Source: Aliidiomarina sp. B3213 (GTDB lineage: Bacteria > Pseudomonadota > Gammaproteobacteria > Enterobacterales > Alteromonadaceae). Taken from it: a DNA stretch of 64,000 nt. Made by a program: the position numbers and the translations under genes. Under the pieces are notes generated by a model. It was not told the origin of the DNA. It worked only from the letters and a program-made list of their open reading frames with translations, and ran no database searches. Numbering within the stretch: the stretch's first letter is position 1; each line of letters begins with the position of its first letter. Location: contig NZ_QMKJ01000002.1 in the NCBI RefSeq assembly GCF_003290085.1, positions 186,001 through 250,000 on the forward strand, in the 5' to 3' direction. This document shows, piece by piece, positions 39,086-49,154 of this stretch.

Positions 39086-39113
39086 TCTCATTACACATAT
39101 TTATCGAGTGCTA

Positions 39114-40820
39114 TTAGTGGCCAGTAGCAGCACCTGAACCTTTCGGATAACGAATAGACTCAACCATTTCTTGAATTTCGTCTGGTGCGTCGTCAGTAAA
39201 TTTCAGCACCACATTCGCTACGATAAAGTTAAGGATCATGCCCACTGTACCAATACCTTCAGGGCTAATACCGAACAACCAGTTTTCTGGTGAATCAGCC
39301 GCAGGGTTGATGAAGCGGAAGTAACCGATATACGCAAGAGTAAACACGATACCTACTACCATACCTGCAATTGCGCCTGTGCTGTTCATGCGTTTATGGA
39401 ATATACCCATAATAATCGCAGGGAAGAACGAGGACGCGGCTAACCCGAAGGCGAAGGCGACCACTTGGGCGACGAAGCCGGGCGGATTAATACCAAACCA
39501 CGCTCCTATAACTACCGCCACCAAGGCTGCCACACGAGCATAGATAAGCTCCTGCTTGTCGGTTATGTCTGGCATTAACGTTCGCTTCATCAAGTCGTGA
39601 GACACCGAGCTCGAAATAACGAGCAACAAGCCTGCCGACGTTGATAACGCTGCAGCCACACCACCGGCAGCTACCAATGCAACCACCCAGTTCGGTAACT
39701 TCGCAATTTCAGGACTTGCTAGAACAATAATGTCAGCGTCTACACGCATCTCATTACGCTCATCATTCGAATAGAACATACGACCATCACCGTTCTCGTC
39801 GTTCCACTCGATAAGACCTGTTTGCTCCCAGTTATTCACCCAACTTGGTGCATTTTCATATTCCACACCCTGCTGAGCTTCACCGTTAAGCGTATTCAAG
39901 ATATTTACTTTAGTGATCGAGCCGATTGCAGGTGCAGTGGTATAAACTACAGCAATAAATACCAAAGCCCAGCCACCAGAACGACGTGCATCACGAACTT
40001 TCGGTACAGTGAAAAAGCGAATAATTACGTGTGGTAAGCCCGCAGTACCCACCATCAGAGCCATCGTAATTGCAAACACGTCTATTTTCGACTTCGTGCC
40101 CTCAGTGTAGGCTGCAAAGCCCAACTGTTGAGACAACCCGTCTAAACGCTCAAGCAAGTATGCTCCTGAACCATCGGCTAGTGTCGCGCCAAAACCTGTT
40201 TGCGGTAACACATGGCCTGTCATTTGAAGGGTAATAAATACGGCTGGAACTGTGTATGCAAATGCGAGTACGCAATACTGCGCTACTTGGGTATAAGTAA
40301 TACCTTTCATACCACCGAGCAAAGTGTAGAAATACACAAGAGCCATACCAATCAATACACCGGCGGTAATGTCTACTTCCAAGAAGCGGCTAAACACTAC
40401 GCCTACACCGCGCATTTGGCCTGCAATGTAAGTAAACGACACAAGAATTGCACAAATAACCGCAACGGTACGAGCAGTTTGTGAATAATAGCGGTCGCCG
40501 ATGAAGTCTGGCACGGTAAACTTACCGAACTTACGCAAATACGGAGCCAAACAAAGCGCCAGTAGTACGTAACCGCCAGTCCAACCCATCAGGTATACAC
40601 TTCCGTCGTAACCTAGGATTGAAATAAGGCCTGCCATTGAAATAAAGGAAGCTGCAGACATCCAGTCAGCTGCAGTTGCCATTCCGTTTGCAACAGGAGG
40701 AACGCCGCCGCCTGCAACATAGAAGTCTGTCGTTGAGCCGGCACGAGCCCAAATCGCGATACCGATATAAAGGGCGAATGACAATCCCACGACTATGAAT
40801 GTTAGAGTTTTAATATCCAT
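39114..40820 (-). CDS. Sodium:solute symporter, acetate/ActP-like
   Basis: This 568-residue inner-membrane protein is a sodium:solute symporter of the ActP-like branch, with about 13 membrane spans and the core ADWMSAASFISMAGLISILG. A polar stretch of about 70 residues lies near the middle (EQTGLIEWNDENGDGRMFY). It is paired with a DUF4212 protein, which starts 6 bases upstream, and lies beside the CrbS-like kinase, which is divergent, and the acs operon. Acetate or a related short-chain acid is the likely substrate, inferred from these neighbours. Confidence 0.88.
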   Translation of the reverse strand: MDIKTLTFIVVGLSFALYIGIAIWARAGSTTDFYVAGGGVPPVANGMATAADWMSAASFISMAGLISILGYDGSVYLMGWTGGYVLLALCLAPYLRKFGKFTVPDFIGDRYYSQTARTVAVICAILVSFTYIAGQMRGVGVVFSRFLEVDITAGVLIGMALVYFYTLLGGMKGITYTQVAQYCVLAFAYTVPAVFITLQMTGHVLPQTGFGATLADGSGAYLLERLDGLSQQLGFAAYTEGTKSKIDVFAITMALMVGTAGLPHVIIRFFTVPKVRDARRSGGWALVFIAVVYTTAPAIGSITKVNILNTLNGEAQQGVEYENAPSWVNNWEQTGLIEWNDENGDGRMFYSNDERNEMRVDADIIVLASPEIAKLPNWVVALVAAGGVAAALSTSAGLLLVISSSVSHDLMKRTLMPDITDKQELIYARVAALVAVVIGAWFGINPPGFVAQVVAFAFGLAASSFFPAIIMGIFHKRMNSTGAIAGMVVGIVFTLAYIGYFRFINPAADSPENWLFGISPEGIGTVGMILNFIVANVVLKFTDDAPDEIQEMVESIRYPKGSGAATGH

Positions 40821-40825
40821 CGTGA

Positions 40826-41092
40826 TTATTCCTCATCCACTTTGAATTTGCGATCGAGCTTATTCATCTGCGAGATATAAACGAAAATCAGAACGATAAA
40901 CGTATAAATCGCACCTTGCTGAGCGAACCAAAAGCCCAACTTAAAGCCGAAGAAAGTAATGTGGTTAAGTACGTCAACCAAGATGATTCCAAATCCGAAA
41001 GAAACTAAAAACCAAACACTCAAAAGCTTGAGCATAAGTGAAAGGTTTTCCTTCCAGTAAGCTTTGGCATGGTCTGCTGATTCAAATGCCAT
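40826..41092 (-). CDS. DUF4212 small membrane partner of the symporter
   Basis: The 88-residue protein has two membrane spans (LLSVWFLVSFGFGIILVDVL and FWFAQQGAIYTFIVLIFVYI) and the DUF4212 pattern. Genes of this family regularly precede ActP-like symporters and the product is thought to be a small partner subunit. The ATG at 41092 has a perfect AGGAGG seven bases upstream; an ATG nine codons earlier is rejected. Confidence 0.88.
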   Translation of the reverse strand: MAFESADHAKAYWKENLSLMLKLLSVWFLVSFGFGIILVDVLNHITFFGFKLGFWFAQQGAIYTFIVLIFVYISQMNKLDRKFKVDEE

Positions 41093-41181
41093 AATGTCCT
41101 CCTGTGAGGTGTTGTTCACATTTGTTGTTTTTTTGACCGTGACAGTATTGTCGGGTTTTGCCCATTAAAAAATTGGACTTT

Positions 41182-41198
41182 GGTCGAATAGGTAGAAC
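41182..41198. promoter_or_regulatory. Possible CrbR-like site between DUF4212 and crbS genes
   Basis: GGTCGAATAGGTAGAAC loosely resembles the perfect palindrome GGTCTAA-N4-TTAGACC upstream of acs, with a spacer one base shorter and three mismatches. It lies in the shared upstream region of the symporter and kinase genes. Confidence 0.2.
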
Positions 41199-41255
41199 GC
41201 CTAATTAATGTGGTATGGTCAGAAGCACTCAAACAGGGAATAAGAAACACAGAAT

Positions 41256-44200
41256 ATGCTTACAATTCTTATTGGTAGCGCCCTTATTTATATTGCGGTG
41301 CTCTTTGCTATCGCCATTTGGGGTGAAAACAAGAAGTCTTTCGGTTACAAGCTAAGTTTGCATCCGTGGGTATATGCCCTGTCTCTCGCTATTTATTGTA
41401 CGTCTTGGACTTATTACGGTGCGGTAGGTAATGCTGTAAACGGTGGCTGGAGTTTCTTACCGATCCTACTAGGCCCAACACTACTCTATATTTTCGGGCT
41501 ACCTATTATTCGTAAAATGGTGACCATTTCTAAGCGCCACAATGTCACCTCCATAGCCGACTTTATTGCTTCCCGGTACGGCAAAAGCCACCGAATGGCA
41601 CTAGTTATTACGCTGATTAGTGCGGCAGCTATTATTCCGTATATCGCTTTACAATTGAAAGCTGTGGGCAGCACCTTTGACTTCTTGGCAACAACACCGG
41701 TTGAAAGCAAAACAGACTCTTTTAAAGAACTTACAATAGCCATACTTATGGCCATGTTTGCCATAGCTTTTGGTACCCGCAGAATCGACCTCACGCAATA
41801 TCGCAGCGGTATGATGCTCGCCATTGCTTTTGAGTCATTGGTAAAACTTCTCGGCCTATGTGCAGCTGGTGTATTTACTTGGTGGATTTTTAAAACGCAG
41901 CCCACTACAGAACTGTTATCAATAACACGCACTACCAATTGGTCTTTCGCAACCTGGCTTACTCCAGAATTTTTATTGCAGTTACTCATGGCTGCTGGGG
42001 CTATTTTATGTTTACCGCGCCAATTTCATGTCAGCGTTGTCGATAACGTAAAAACCTCTCACTTGGATACCGCACGCTGGCTTTTCCCACTTTATTTAGC
42101 ACTGACGGCGGCTGCCATTAGTGCTATTGCTTGGTTTGGACAACCGCTAGTTGGCAATTCAGTAGGCGGCGAAGTGTATGCGTTAGAAGTACCCCTACAA
42201 GAAAATGCTATTTGGCTAGCAACTATTGTATATATCGGTGGTATTTCAGCTGCCACAGCCATGGTCATTATTGCCACGCTAACGTTAAGCACGATGTTCA
42301 GTAACGACGTTATTTTACCCATTTGGTTAGGGCGTTCGGGTCAGCGCATGAAAACCACGGGGCGCTTTTATTCAGGCGTTACCACCATCCGCCGTATTGC
42401 GATTGTAGTTATTCTTATTCTCGGATGGCTCTGTTACCACCTATGGATGGCTAATTTTAACTTAGTCAGTATCGGCTTACTCGCGTTCTCACTTGTACTG
42501 CAGTTAATACCCGCACTTATTGGAGGGCTGTACTGGTCGCGCGGACATGCTCAAGGGGTATACTTGGGGCTGCTTACAGGTCTTGGCGTATGGGTGTTCC
42601 ATATTCTTGTGCCACTAATGCAAACCGGTAGCCACGAGCACGAAACCATAATCACCTTCGGAACGCTATATTCATTGAGCGCAAATGCTTTGGCGTATGT
42701 TGTATTTAGTTATTTAGCGACCCCTTCCCTACTCGACAAAATACAAGCTACTGCTTTTGTTCATCCTCGAACACAGAAGCATCAAGTCAGCGAAGAAAAA
42801 GCGCCTAAAGCACATGTGAGTGACCTCATTGTTTTATTGGAAACATTGTTAGGTGCGCCCAGAGCAAAACAATTGCTTTCCCAATACCAGTCACAAGAGC
42901 AACTTTCTCCGCAAGATCTAGTCACTCGCCCTTTTATTGACTATGTGGAACGCGCAATCGCTGGTGTGATTGGTGCGGCAAGTGCGCGCTCATTAGTTAC
43001 GGCCGCATTGGCAAACCGCCAACTCAACTTAGAAGAGGTGGTGAACTTCTTCGACGACACCACTCAAGCTTTAAAAACGCAACAGTCGATTATGTTCAGC
43101 TCATTGGAAAACCTTGCGCAAGGTATTTCAGTGGTCGACCAAGAATTGCGTTTGGTGGTATGGAACAAGCGCTACCTGGAGTTATTTGACTACCCTGAAG
43201 GCATGGTACAACCAGGTAGGCCTATTGCAGATCTCATTCGCTACAATGCGGAGCGAGGAGAATGCGGTGTGGGTGAAGTAGAACAGCTTGTAGATAAGCG
43301 CTTACGCTATATGCAAGAAGGCTCACCACATCGTTTCATTCGCAGACGTTCAGACGGGCGCGTCATAGAAATGGTGGGTAACCCGCTACCCAGCGGCGGA
43401 TTCGTAACCAGTTTTACCGACGTAACGGAGCATATTGAAACCCAACAAGCGCTAGAAGATGCCAATATCGACCTTGAAGCTAGAGTGAAGTCACGCTCCA
43501 GTGAAGTTCGTGAAATCAACCGCGAGCTCACGGAAGAAATTGAACGCCGTAGGTTGATCGAACAAGAGCTACAACTAGCAAAAGCCGAAGCGGAACAGGC
43601 CAATGCGAGTAAGACCAAGTTCTTGGCGTTGGCTAGCCACGACATTCTTCAGCCGCTAAACGCCGCCCGCCTGTACCTTTCAGCAATTGACGAGGCGGCG
43701 GTAACTGTTGAATCTAGGCCGCTCCTTTCCAAAGTAGAAAATGCACTCGACTCTACAGAGAACTTGCTGAGCTCGCTGTTAGCCATCGCGAAAATGGAAC
43801 AAGGGGCGATGCTGCCGCAGAAAAAGCATGTTGCTCTGAAAGACATCCTTGAGCCTCTCATTGAAGAATACAATGTGTTAGCGCAAACATCGCAAGTGGC
43901 GTTCAGGGTTAAAACTTACGACGCAGTCGTACATACAGACCCAACGTATCTGCGCCGTATCGTTCAGAACCTGCTTTCTAATGGTATGAAATACTGTGAA
44001 CAGGGTCAGGTTTTACTCACCGTACGCAAACGCCAACATGCAGTTGAAATTCAAGTTTGGGACACGGGACCTGGAATTCCAGAAGGTCAGTTCACACAAA
44101 TTTTCGAGTCTTTCGTGCGTTTACATAAAGGTTCAGTGAGCGGCGTTGGCTTAGGATTAAGTGTCGTCAAACGCATGGCCGACCAACTCGACTATCCGAT

Positions 44201-44684
44201 AAAGCTTCGCTCTACACTGGGTAAAGGAAGCTGCTTTAGCGTGACCGTTCCACTAGGGGACGCAAATCAATTAAGCATAAAGCGACCCGCGTTTACGCGT
44301 TCAGATGCCTTGAAATCTTCTATGCATATTCTTTGCGTGGACGACGCTCAAAGCAACCTAGATGCGCTGGAAGCGCTACTGCAAAAATGGGGACTGAAGT
44401 GCATTCGTTTTCAGCAACCTCAGCAAGCCATTGAGTGGGCAAAGTCGAACGCCCCAGTAGACGGAATGTTACTCGACTATCAATTAGGTGACGACGAAAT
44501 CGACGGTATAGAGCTTGCCCAGACACTTCGAGAAATATGGCAAACCTCTGTGCCAGGGGCACTGGTTACCGCAGTACGTGAGCCGGAAGTTAAGCAACGA
44601 GCACAAAGTCAAAAGCTCGCTTACCTCAACAAACCGGTGAAACCAGCACAGCTGAAATCGTTTTTGAAAATACTAGAGCGATAA
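41256..44684 (+). CDS. crbS: Hybrid sensor kinase with sodium:solute symporter domain, CrbS-like
   Basis: The 1142-residue protein has four parts: an SLC5-like symporter domain with about 13 spans (residues 1-490), a PAS domain with a preceding helical region (about 600-720), a histidine kinase core and a receiver. The phosphorylated His is near 795 in ALASHDILQPLNAAR, the ATP-binding region shows GLGLSVVKRM, and the receiver Asp is near 1074 in LLDYQLGDD. In Vibrio cholerae, CrbS/CrbR turns on acs. Beside acs and a LuxR-type regulator the same role is likely here. It may sense the substrate through the transport domain. Confidence 0.87.
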   Translation: MLTILIGSALIYIAVLFAIAIWGENKKSFGYKLSLHPWVYALSLAIYCTSWTYYGAVGNAVNGGWSFLPILLGPTLLYIFGLPIIRKMVTISKRHNVTSIADFIASRYGKSHRMALVITLISAAAIIPYIALQLKAVGSTFDFLATTPVESKTDSFKELTIAILMAMFAIAFGTRRIDLTQYRSGMMLAIAFESLVKLLGLCAAGVFTWWIFKTQPTTELLSITRTTNWSFATWLTPEFLLQLLMAAGAILCLPRQFHVSVVDNVKTSHLDTARWLFPLYLALTAAAISAIAWFGQPLVGNSVGGEVYALEVPLQENAIWLATIVYIGGISAATAMVIIATLTLSTMFSNDVILPIWLGRSGQRMKTTGRFYSGVTTIRRIAIVVILILGWLCYHLWMANFNLVSIGLLAFSLVLQLIPALIGGLYWSRGHAQGVYLGLLTGLGVWVFHILVPLMQTGSHEHETIITFGTLYSLSANALAYVVFSYLATPSLLDKIQATAFVHPRTQKHQVSEEKAPKAHVSDLIVLLETLLGAPRAKQLLSQYQSQEQLSPQDLVTRPFIDYVERAIAGVIGAASARSLVTAALANRQLNLEEVVNFFDDTTQALKTQQSIMFSSLENLAQGISVVDQELRLVVWNKRYLELFDYPEGMVQPGRPIADLIRYNAERGECGVGEVEQLVDKRLRYMQEGSPHRFIRRRSDGRVIEMVGNPLPSGGFVTSFTDVTEHIETQQALEDANIDLEARVKSRSSEVREINRELTEEIERRRLIEQELQLAKAEAEQANASKTKFLALASHDILQPLNAARLYLSAIDEAAVTVESRPLLSKVENALDSTENLLSSLLAIAKMEQGAMLPQKKHVALKDILEPLIEEYNVLAQTSQVAFRVKTYDAVVHTDPTYLRRIVQNLLSNGMKYCEQGQVLLTVRKRQHAVEIQVWDTGPGIPEGQFTQIFESFVRLHKGSVSGVGLGLSVVKRMADQLDYPIKLRSTLGKGSCFSVTVPLGDANQLSIKRPAFTRSDALKSSMHILCVDDAQSNLDALEALLQKWGLKCIRFQQPQQAIEWAKSNAPVDGMLLDYQLGDDEIDGIELAQTLREIWQTSVPGALVTAVREPEVKQRAQSQKLAYLNKPVKPAQLKSFLKILER

Positions 44685-44711
44685 AGCGAGGGCCTTTGGA
44701 AATGCAAGCAA

Positions 44712-44876
44712 CATCCTTGTTGCCTGCCGACCCGTAGATATAGCCTCGATGCCAAGCAAGTTTCCATAGCGTGGCAAGCAAAAAATATCTTGCTGAACAT
44801 CGAGGCTTACTCATACCTTAATGCTAATTATTCTTATTTGCAATAGTTGTTGAGAATTATTCTTATTTGATGAGGT
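44712..44876. other. Convergent gap with Fur-box-like repeats and a long inverted repeat
   Basis: Between the ends of crbS and crbR there is a perfect 10-base inverted repeat (AGCCTCGATG at 44743-44752, CATCGAGGCT at 44800-44809). A 15-base direct repeat, AATTATTCTTATTTG, occurs at 44826-44840 and 44855-44869. GAGAATTATTCTTATTT in the second copy resembles a Fur box. GCAAGCAAC...GTTGCCTGC at the far side forms a hairpin. No protein gene was seen, and what the repeats serve is unknown. Confidence 0.5.
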
Positions 44877-45533
44877 TTATTCTTCGGGAGGGTCGAGCTG
44901 TAGCCTCTCAGCAAGTAACACGGCTTGCGTTCGGCTGTAAACGTCGAGCTTACGGAATATTGCGGTCATGTGTGCTTTTACGGTGGCCTCAGTAATTCCC
45001 AGTTCGTAGGCTATTTGCTTGTTAAGCAAGCCCTCATGAACATGGAACAGCACCTTGTATTGCTGGGGTGTAAGAGTCGCCATTTTTTCGGCGAGTTCAC
45101 GGTCTTCACTCGACACTTCTTCAAGTTGCTCTGAAATCGCAGCAGGCACCCACTCTTCGCCTTCGAGTATTTTTGAAATAGCTTGAGCAATTTCTTGGGA
45201 AGGTAACGACTTGGGAATATAGCCTAGGGCACCGAAACCTAAACAACGACCGATGACATGCGCATCTTCAGTACCTGAAATAATAGCTACAGGCAGTGAA
45301 GGGTAGTCGTTTCGAATACGAATTAAACCGTATAAATCACCCGCTCCTGGCATATGTAAATCCAGCAGAATAAGGTCATATTCGTCGGAGCGTTCTAACT
45401 TAAAAAGAATAGCGTCCAGTGTGTCAGCTTCTTCAATAACTAAATCATCAAAATGTTTCGCGAGCGCTCCTTGCAGAGCCTCGCGAAACAAAGGATGGTC
45501 ATCAGCTATCAGTAGCTTAGTTTGTTGTGTCAC
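44877..45533 (-). CDS. crbR: LuxR-family response regulator, CrbR-like
   Basis: The 218-residue protein has an N-terminal receiver (Asp58 in LILLDLHMPG, acid pair at 11-12) and a C-terminal LuxR helix-turn-helix (LLNKQIAYELGITEATVKAH). It follows acs by nine bases on the same strand, so it is cotranscribed with acs. Together with the nearby CrbS-like kinase this is the likely regulator of acs. The palindrome upstream of acs is a candidate binding site. Confidence 0.87.
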   Translation of the reverse strand: MTQQTKLLIADDHPLFREALQGALAKHFDDLVIEEADTLDAILFKLERSDEYDLILLDLHMPGAGDLYGLIRIRNDYPSLPVAIISGTEDAHVIGRCLGFGALGYIPKSLPSQEIAQAISKILEGEEWVPAAISEQLEEVSSEDRELAEKMATLTPQQYKVLFHVHEGLLNKQIAYELGITEATVKAHMTAIFRKLDVYSRTQAVLLAERLQLDPPEE

Positions 45534-45542
45534 GTTAGGTAC

Positions 45543-47498
45543 TTACCGGTTTAATCGATTCTCTATCAATGAATCTACCACAGACGGATCAGCCAAAGTA
45601 GATGTATCGCCCAGAGAATCAAACTCGTTACACGCTATTTTGCGCAAAATACGACGCATAATTTTACCTGAACGTGTTTTAGGCAAGCCTGGAGCCCACT
45701 GCATGAAGTCTGGCGTAGCAATTGGGCTTAAGTCGGTACGTACCCATTGCACGAGTTCTTTCTTAAGCTCGTCGCTACTCTCTACACCGTCTACCAGAGT
45801 CACGTAAACGTATATGCCCTGCCCTTTCAAGTCATGCGGGTAACCCACCACCGCAGCTTCTGCTACTGAGTCGTGAGCAACCAAAGCACTTTCAATTTCA
45901 GCAGTTCCCAAACGATGTCCTGAAACGTTAAGCACGTCATCTACCCGGCCAGTTATCCAGTAGTCTTCACCGGCATCGTTACGCGAGCCATCACCGGTAA
46001 AATAGGTGTTTTTATAGGTACTGAAGTAAGTCTGTTCGAAACGCTCATGATCACCCCAAAGCGTTCTAGCTTGTCCAGGCCAGCTGTCTAGAATAACTAA
46101 GTTACCCTCTACAACATCATTACTCGCCTCAAGAACATTACCTTCAGCATCCACTAGAGCCGGACGAATACCGAAGAAAGGCTTCATTGCTGAACCTGGT
46201 TTCAGTTCTTTCACAGAGCCAGGGATAGGCGCAATCATGATGCCACCGGTTTCTGTTTGCCACCAAGTGTCTATAATTGGGCATTTGCTATTTCCGATCG
46301 TTTCGTAATACCACTCCCACGCTTCTGGGTTAATAGGCTCACCTACACTCCCCATAAGTCTTAAACTTTTACGTGTACTGCCTTGCGCCGCAGTTTTACC
46401 TTTCGCCATTAAGGCTCGAATAGCAGTTGGCGCGGTATAGAGAATAGTTACGTTATGCTTGTCGACCACCTTGCCGATTCTAGACACGTCAGGATATGTA
46501 GGAACACCCTCAAACATTAGCGTTGTAGCACCGTTCGCTAGTGGGCCGTACACAATATAAGAGTGACCTGTAACCCAGCCAACGTCTGCTGCACACCAAT
46601 ACACGTCGTCTTCTTGTAAATCGAAAGCATATTGGTGAGTCATCGAAGTCCATACCATGTATCCGCCAGTGGTATGCAACACGCCCTTCGGCTTACCAGT
46701 AGAGCCGCTGGTATACAAAATAAAGAGTGGGTCTTCAGCGCTCATTACTTCTGCTGGGCAGTCGGCACTTTCTTTACCTACAATCTCATGCCACCACAAA
46801 TCGCGCGGCGCGGTGAAATCAACTTTGTTGCCTGTATTTTGGAACACCACAACATGCTCTACCGTTGGACAAGCATTACCTTCTAGCGCTTTATCCACGT
46901 TCACTTTTACTGGGAACGTTTTACCACCGCGACGGCTTTCGTCAGAGGTAATTACGGCTTTAGCACCACAGTCATTCAAACGGTCAGCAATCGCATGCGG
47001 AGAGAAGCCTGCGAAAATTACGGAATGAACAGCTCCAATACGAGCACATGCAAGCATAGCTACGGCAGCTTCTGGCACCATCGGCATATAAATGGCAACA
47101 CGATCGCCCTTTTCAATACCCGCCGACTTCAGCGCATTAGCGAAGCGACACACTTTTTCATGCAGCTCTTTGTAAGTGAGTGAAGACTGAACGTCGACTT
47201 CGTCGCCCTCCCAAACGATAGCGTTTTTGTCGCCTCGTTCAGCTAAGTGACGGTCTACGCAGTTGTAACATGCGTTTAAAGTGCCGTCGGCAAACCATTT
47301 GATATCTACATTGCCTTCAGCAAAGCTTGTGCTTTTAACTTGAGTGTACGGAGAGAACCAGTCGAGTCGCTGCCCGTGCTCGCGCCAAAATGCTTCCGGG
47401 TCTTTAATCGACTCTTCGTACATCGACGCATACTTTTCAGGGTTCAGGTGGTTTACGTACTGTTGGTCTTCACTAAGTTGAATGGGTTTCACTGACAT
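45543..47498 (-). CDS. acs: Acetyl-CoA synthetase
   Basis: Acs makes acetyl-CoA from acetate, ATP and CoA through an acetyl-adenylate. The 651-residue protein has the AMP-binding signature [11 protein letters not shown], the core [10 protein letters not shown] and the C-terminal regulated lysine near 612 in [11 protein letters not shown], which is the usual acetylation site. Length is standard. An AGAGGAGAGA-type leader precedes the ATG. It lies upstream of crbR and is divergent from a DcaP-like porin. Confidence 0.96.
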   Translation of the reverse strand: MSVKPIQLSEDQQYVNHLNPEKYASMYEESIKDPEAFWREHGQRLDWFSPYTQVKSTSFAEGNVDIKWFADGTLNACYNCVDRHLAERGDKNAIVWEGDEVDVQSSLTYKELHEKVCRFANALKSAGIEKGDRVAIYMPMVPEAAVAMLACARIGAVHSVIFAGFSPHAIADRLNDCGAKAVITSDESRRGGKTFPVKVNVDKALEGNACPTVEHVVVFQNTGNKVDFTAPRDLWWHEIVGKESADCPAEVMSAEDPLFILYTSGSTGKPKGVLHTTGGYMVWTSMTHQYAFDLQEDDVYWCAADVGWVTGHSYIVYGPLANGATTLMFEGVPTYPDVSRIGKVVDKHNVTILYTAPTAIRALMAKGKTAAQGSTRKSLRLMGSVGEPINPEAWEWYYETIGNSKCPIIDTWWQTETGGIMIAPIPGSVKELKPGSAMKPFFGIRPALVDAEGNVLEASNDVVEGNLVILDSWPGQARTLWGDHERFEQTYFSTYKNTYFTGDGSRNDAGEDYWITGRVDDVLNVSGHRLGTAEIESALVAHDSVAEAAVVGYPHDLKGQGIYVYVTLVDGVESSDELKKELVQWVRTDLSPIATPDFMQWAPGLPKTRSGKIMRRILRKIACNEFDSLGDTSTLADPSVVDSLIENRLNR

Positions 47499-47565
47499 CG
47501 TATCTCTCCTCTACTTCTGTGCTCAATTTTATACCTTACACCTTAGATCATTGGGATTCGACTAT

Positions 47566-47583
47566 GGTCTAACCCATTAGACC
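47566..47583. promoter_or_regulatory. Palindrome upstream of acs, candidate CrbR operator
   Basis: GGTCTAACCCATTAGACC is a perfect 7-base inverted repeat with a 4-base spacer, in the divergent region between acs and the porin gene. A further TCTAGA follows at 47588-47593. A LuxR-type regulator would bind such a dyad, and the cotranscribed crbR gene makes CrbR the first candidate. Confidence 0.5.
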
Positions 47584-47694
47584 AATGTCTAGATTGTTTC
47601 CTCTCTATTTCTAGTTCATTTTTTAGGCACATTAAGTGAGCAGTAACGTATCCATTTTTGTCCGCGATTAGCGAACAACGTACGAGGGACTATC

Positions 47695-48882
47695 ATGCAA
47701 TTAACAACGATAACAAAACATTTGCGTACACTGACCTATGCTTCTGCAGCGGCTTCATTAGTCGCGCTTTCACCCGCGGCATTTGCCGACACCGAATTCG
47801 ACTTTGGTGGTTATATTAAATTCGATGCACTAACCACCACTACTGACTCTGGATCATTAGGCGCGAACAACATCGGGCGCGACTTTTACATTCCCAGCTT
47901 AACGCCGGTGCTTGGAGCTGGAGCTCCTTCAGACAGTAACACGTACACCGACTTCCACGCGCGCCAAAGCCGTTTATGGCTTAAATCGGCACACACATTT
48001 GACGACGGTACAACCATTCAAGGGCATGTGGAAATAGACTTTATCGCTACACCTAACGGCGACAAACGAATTTCGAACTCATACACGCCTCGTTTGCGCC
48101 ATGCATTTTTCAAATACCAGAATTGGACCGTGGGTCAAACTTGGAGTAACTTCCAAGACCTCGCTATCTTACCGGAGTCGGTCGACTTCATCGGCGTAAC
48201 TGCAGGTACCGTGTTTAACAGACAACCTCAGATTCGTTACACAGCGGGTAATGGTTTCGCTTTTTCTGTTGAGCAACCTGAAAGCACAGTAACGCCTTAT
48301 TTGGGTGGAACAAGCCGAATTACCACTGGCGACAGCGCGATGCCCGACTTAACCCTAAGTTATCGTCACTCTGGTGAAAGAGTTCACTATGGCATCGCTG
48401 CAATTGCTCGACAAATTGAATACCAAGACACAGCTTCAGGCGTAGACAGCAGCGAAACAGGATTTGGTGTAAACCTAACTACCAAAATTAAGTTCGGACA
48501 AAATGATGTGCGAATCGGTTTAGTTACAGGTTCTGGGCTAGGACGTTACGTGGGTCTAAACGCCACAAATGGCGCGGTGCTGAATGCGCAGAACGACCTC
48601 GAAGCCATCGACTTAACAGCCTATTCATTTGCCTATCGTCATGTTTGGTCAAGTCAAGTAAGCACTAACTTAGTGTTTTCGCGCATTGATATAGACGACC
48701 ACACAGCGTCAACTGGCGCAGCCGCAAGCGAGAGCATGCAGCGTGTTGCAGCTAACGTGATGTACAGCATCAACGAACGCTTACGTGTTGGTGCAGAACT
48801 AAGTCGCGCCAGCAGAGAAACCTACAACGGTGGCGAAGGTAATCTAGACCGCTTACAACTAAGCGCGCAATACAGCTTCTAA
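47695..48882 (+). CDS. DcaP-like outer-membrane porin
   Basis: The 395-residue protein has a signal peptide ending near SPAAFA, then a mature beta-barrel pattern: alternating residues, FGGYIKFDAL near the start and LQLSAQYSF with terminal Phe, the outer-membrane insertion signal. The segment HARQSRLWLKS and WTVGQTWSNFQDL are typical of the DcaP-like porin family. Its place divergent from acs suggests uptake of small acids, but the substrate is not known. Confidence 0.87.
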   Translation: MQLTTITKHLRTLTYASAAASLVALSPAAFADTEFDFGGYIKFDALTTTTDSGSLGANNIGRDFYIPSLTPVLGAGAPSDSNTYTDFHARQSRLWLKSAHTFDDGTTIQGHVEIDFIATPNGDKRISNSYTPRLRHAFFKYQNWTVGQTWSNFQDLAILPESVDFIGVTAGTVFNRQPQIRYTAGNGFAFSVEQPESTVTPYLGGTSRITTGDSAMPDLTLSYRHSGERVHYGIAAIARQIEYQDTASGVDSSETGFGVNLTTKIKFGQNDVRIGLVTGSGLGRYVGLNATNGAVLNAQNDLEAIDLTAYSFAYRHVWSSQVSTNLVFSRIDIDDHTASTGAAASESMQRVAANVMYSINERLRVGAELSRASRETYNGGEGNLDRLQLSAQYSF

Positions 48883-48895
48883 ACTTAAAACCAAA

Positions 48896-48936
48896 GATGG
48901 GGTCAGAGCACTAAGTGCTCTGCCCCCATCTTTTAT
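48896..48936 (+). terminator. Hairpin after the porin gene (GGGGTCAGAGCAC type)
   Basis: The arms at 48896-48911 and 48915-48930 pair over 16 bases with one mismatch around TAA, followed by TTTTATTT. The sequence core GGGGTCAGAGCAC is shared with a second palindrome at 49061-49089. Confidence 0.75.
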
Positions 48937-49060
48937 TTCCTCAAAGCTACGCTCCATAGGCTTTTAGGCTAGATTTACCATTATTTTTATTGAGCTTGCT
49001 ATTCTCCTCATTTTTATCTGGAAGCTCTTATTTTTTATGAGGTTTTTGAAAATCCCTCAG

Positions 49061-49096
49061 GGGGTCAGAGCACTTGGTGCTCTGACCCCATTTTTT
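49061..49096 (+). repeat. Second GGGGTCAGAGCAC palindrome with T-run
   Basis: GGGGTCAGAGCAC at 49061-49073 pairs perfectly with GTGCTCTGACCCC at 49077-49089 around TTG, followed by ATTTTTTG. It repeats the core of the first palindrome 165 bases away. The core resembles REP-type palindromes mobilised by RAYT transposases, but no such gene is in the window. Confidence 0.7.
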
Positions 49097-49154
49097 GTCT
49101 GCTTCTTCATGGCTATTCTGATAAAATGTTGTCGGTCTGAAGTGGGAGGGAAGC

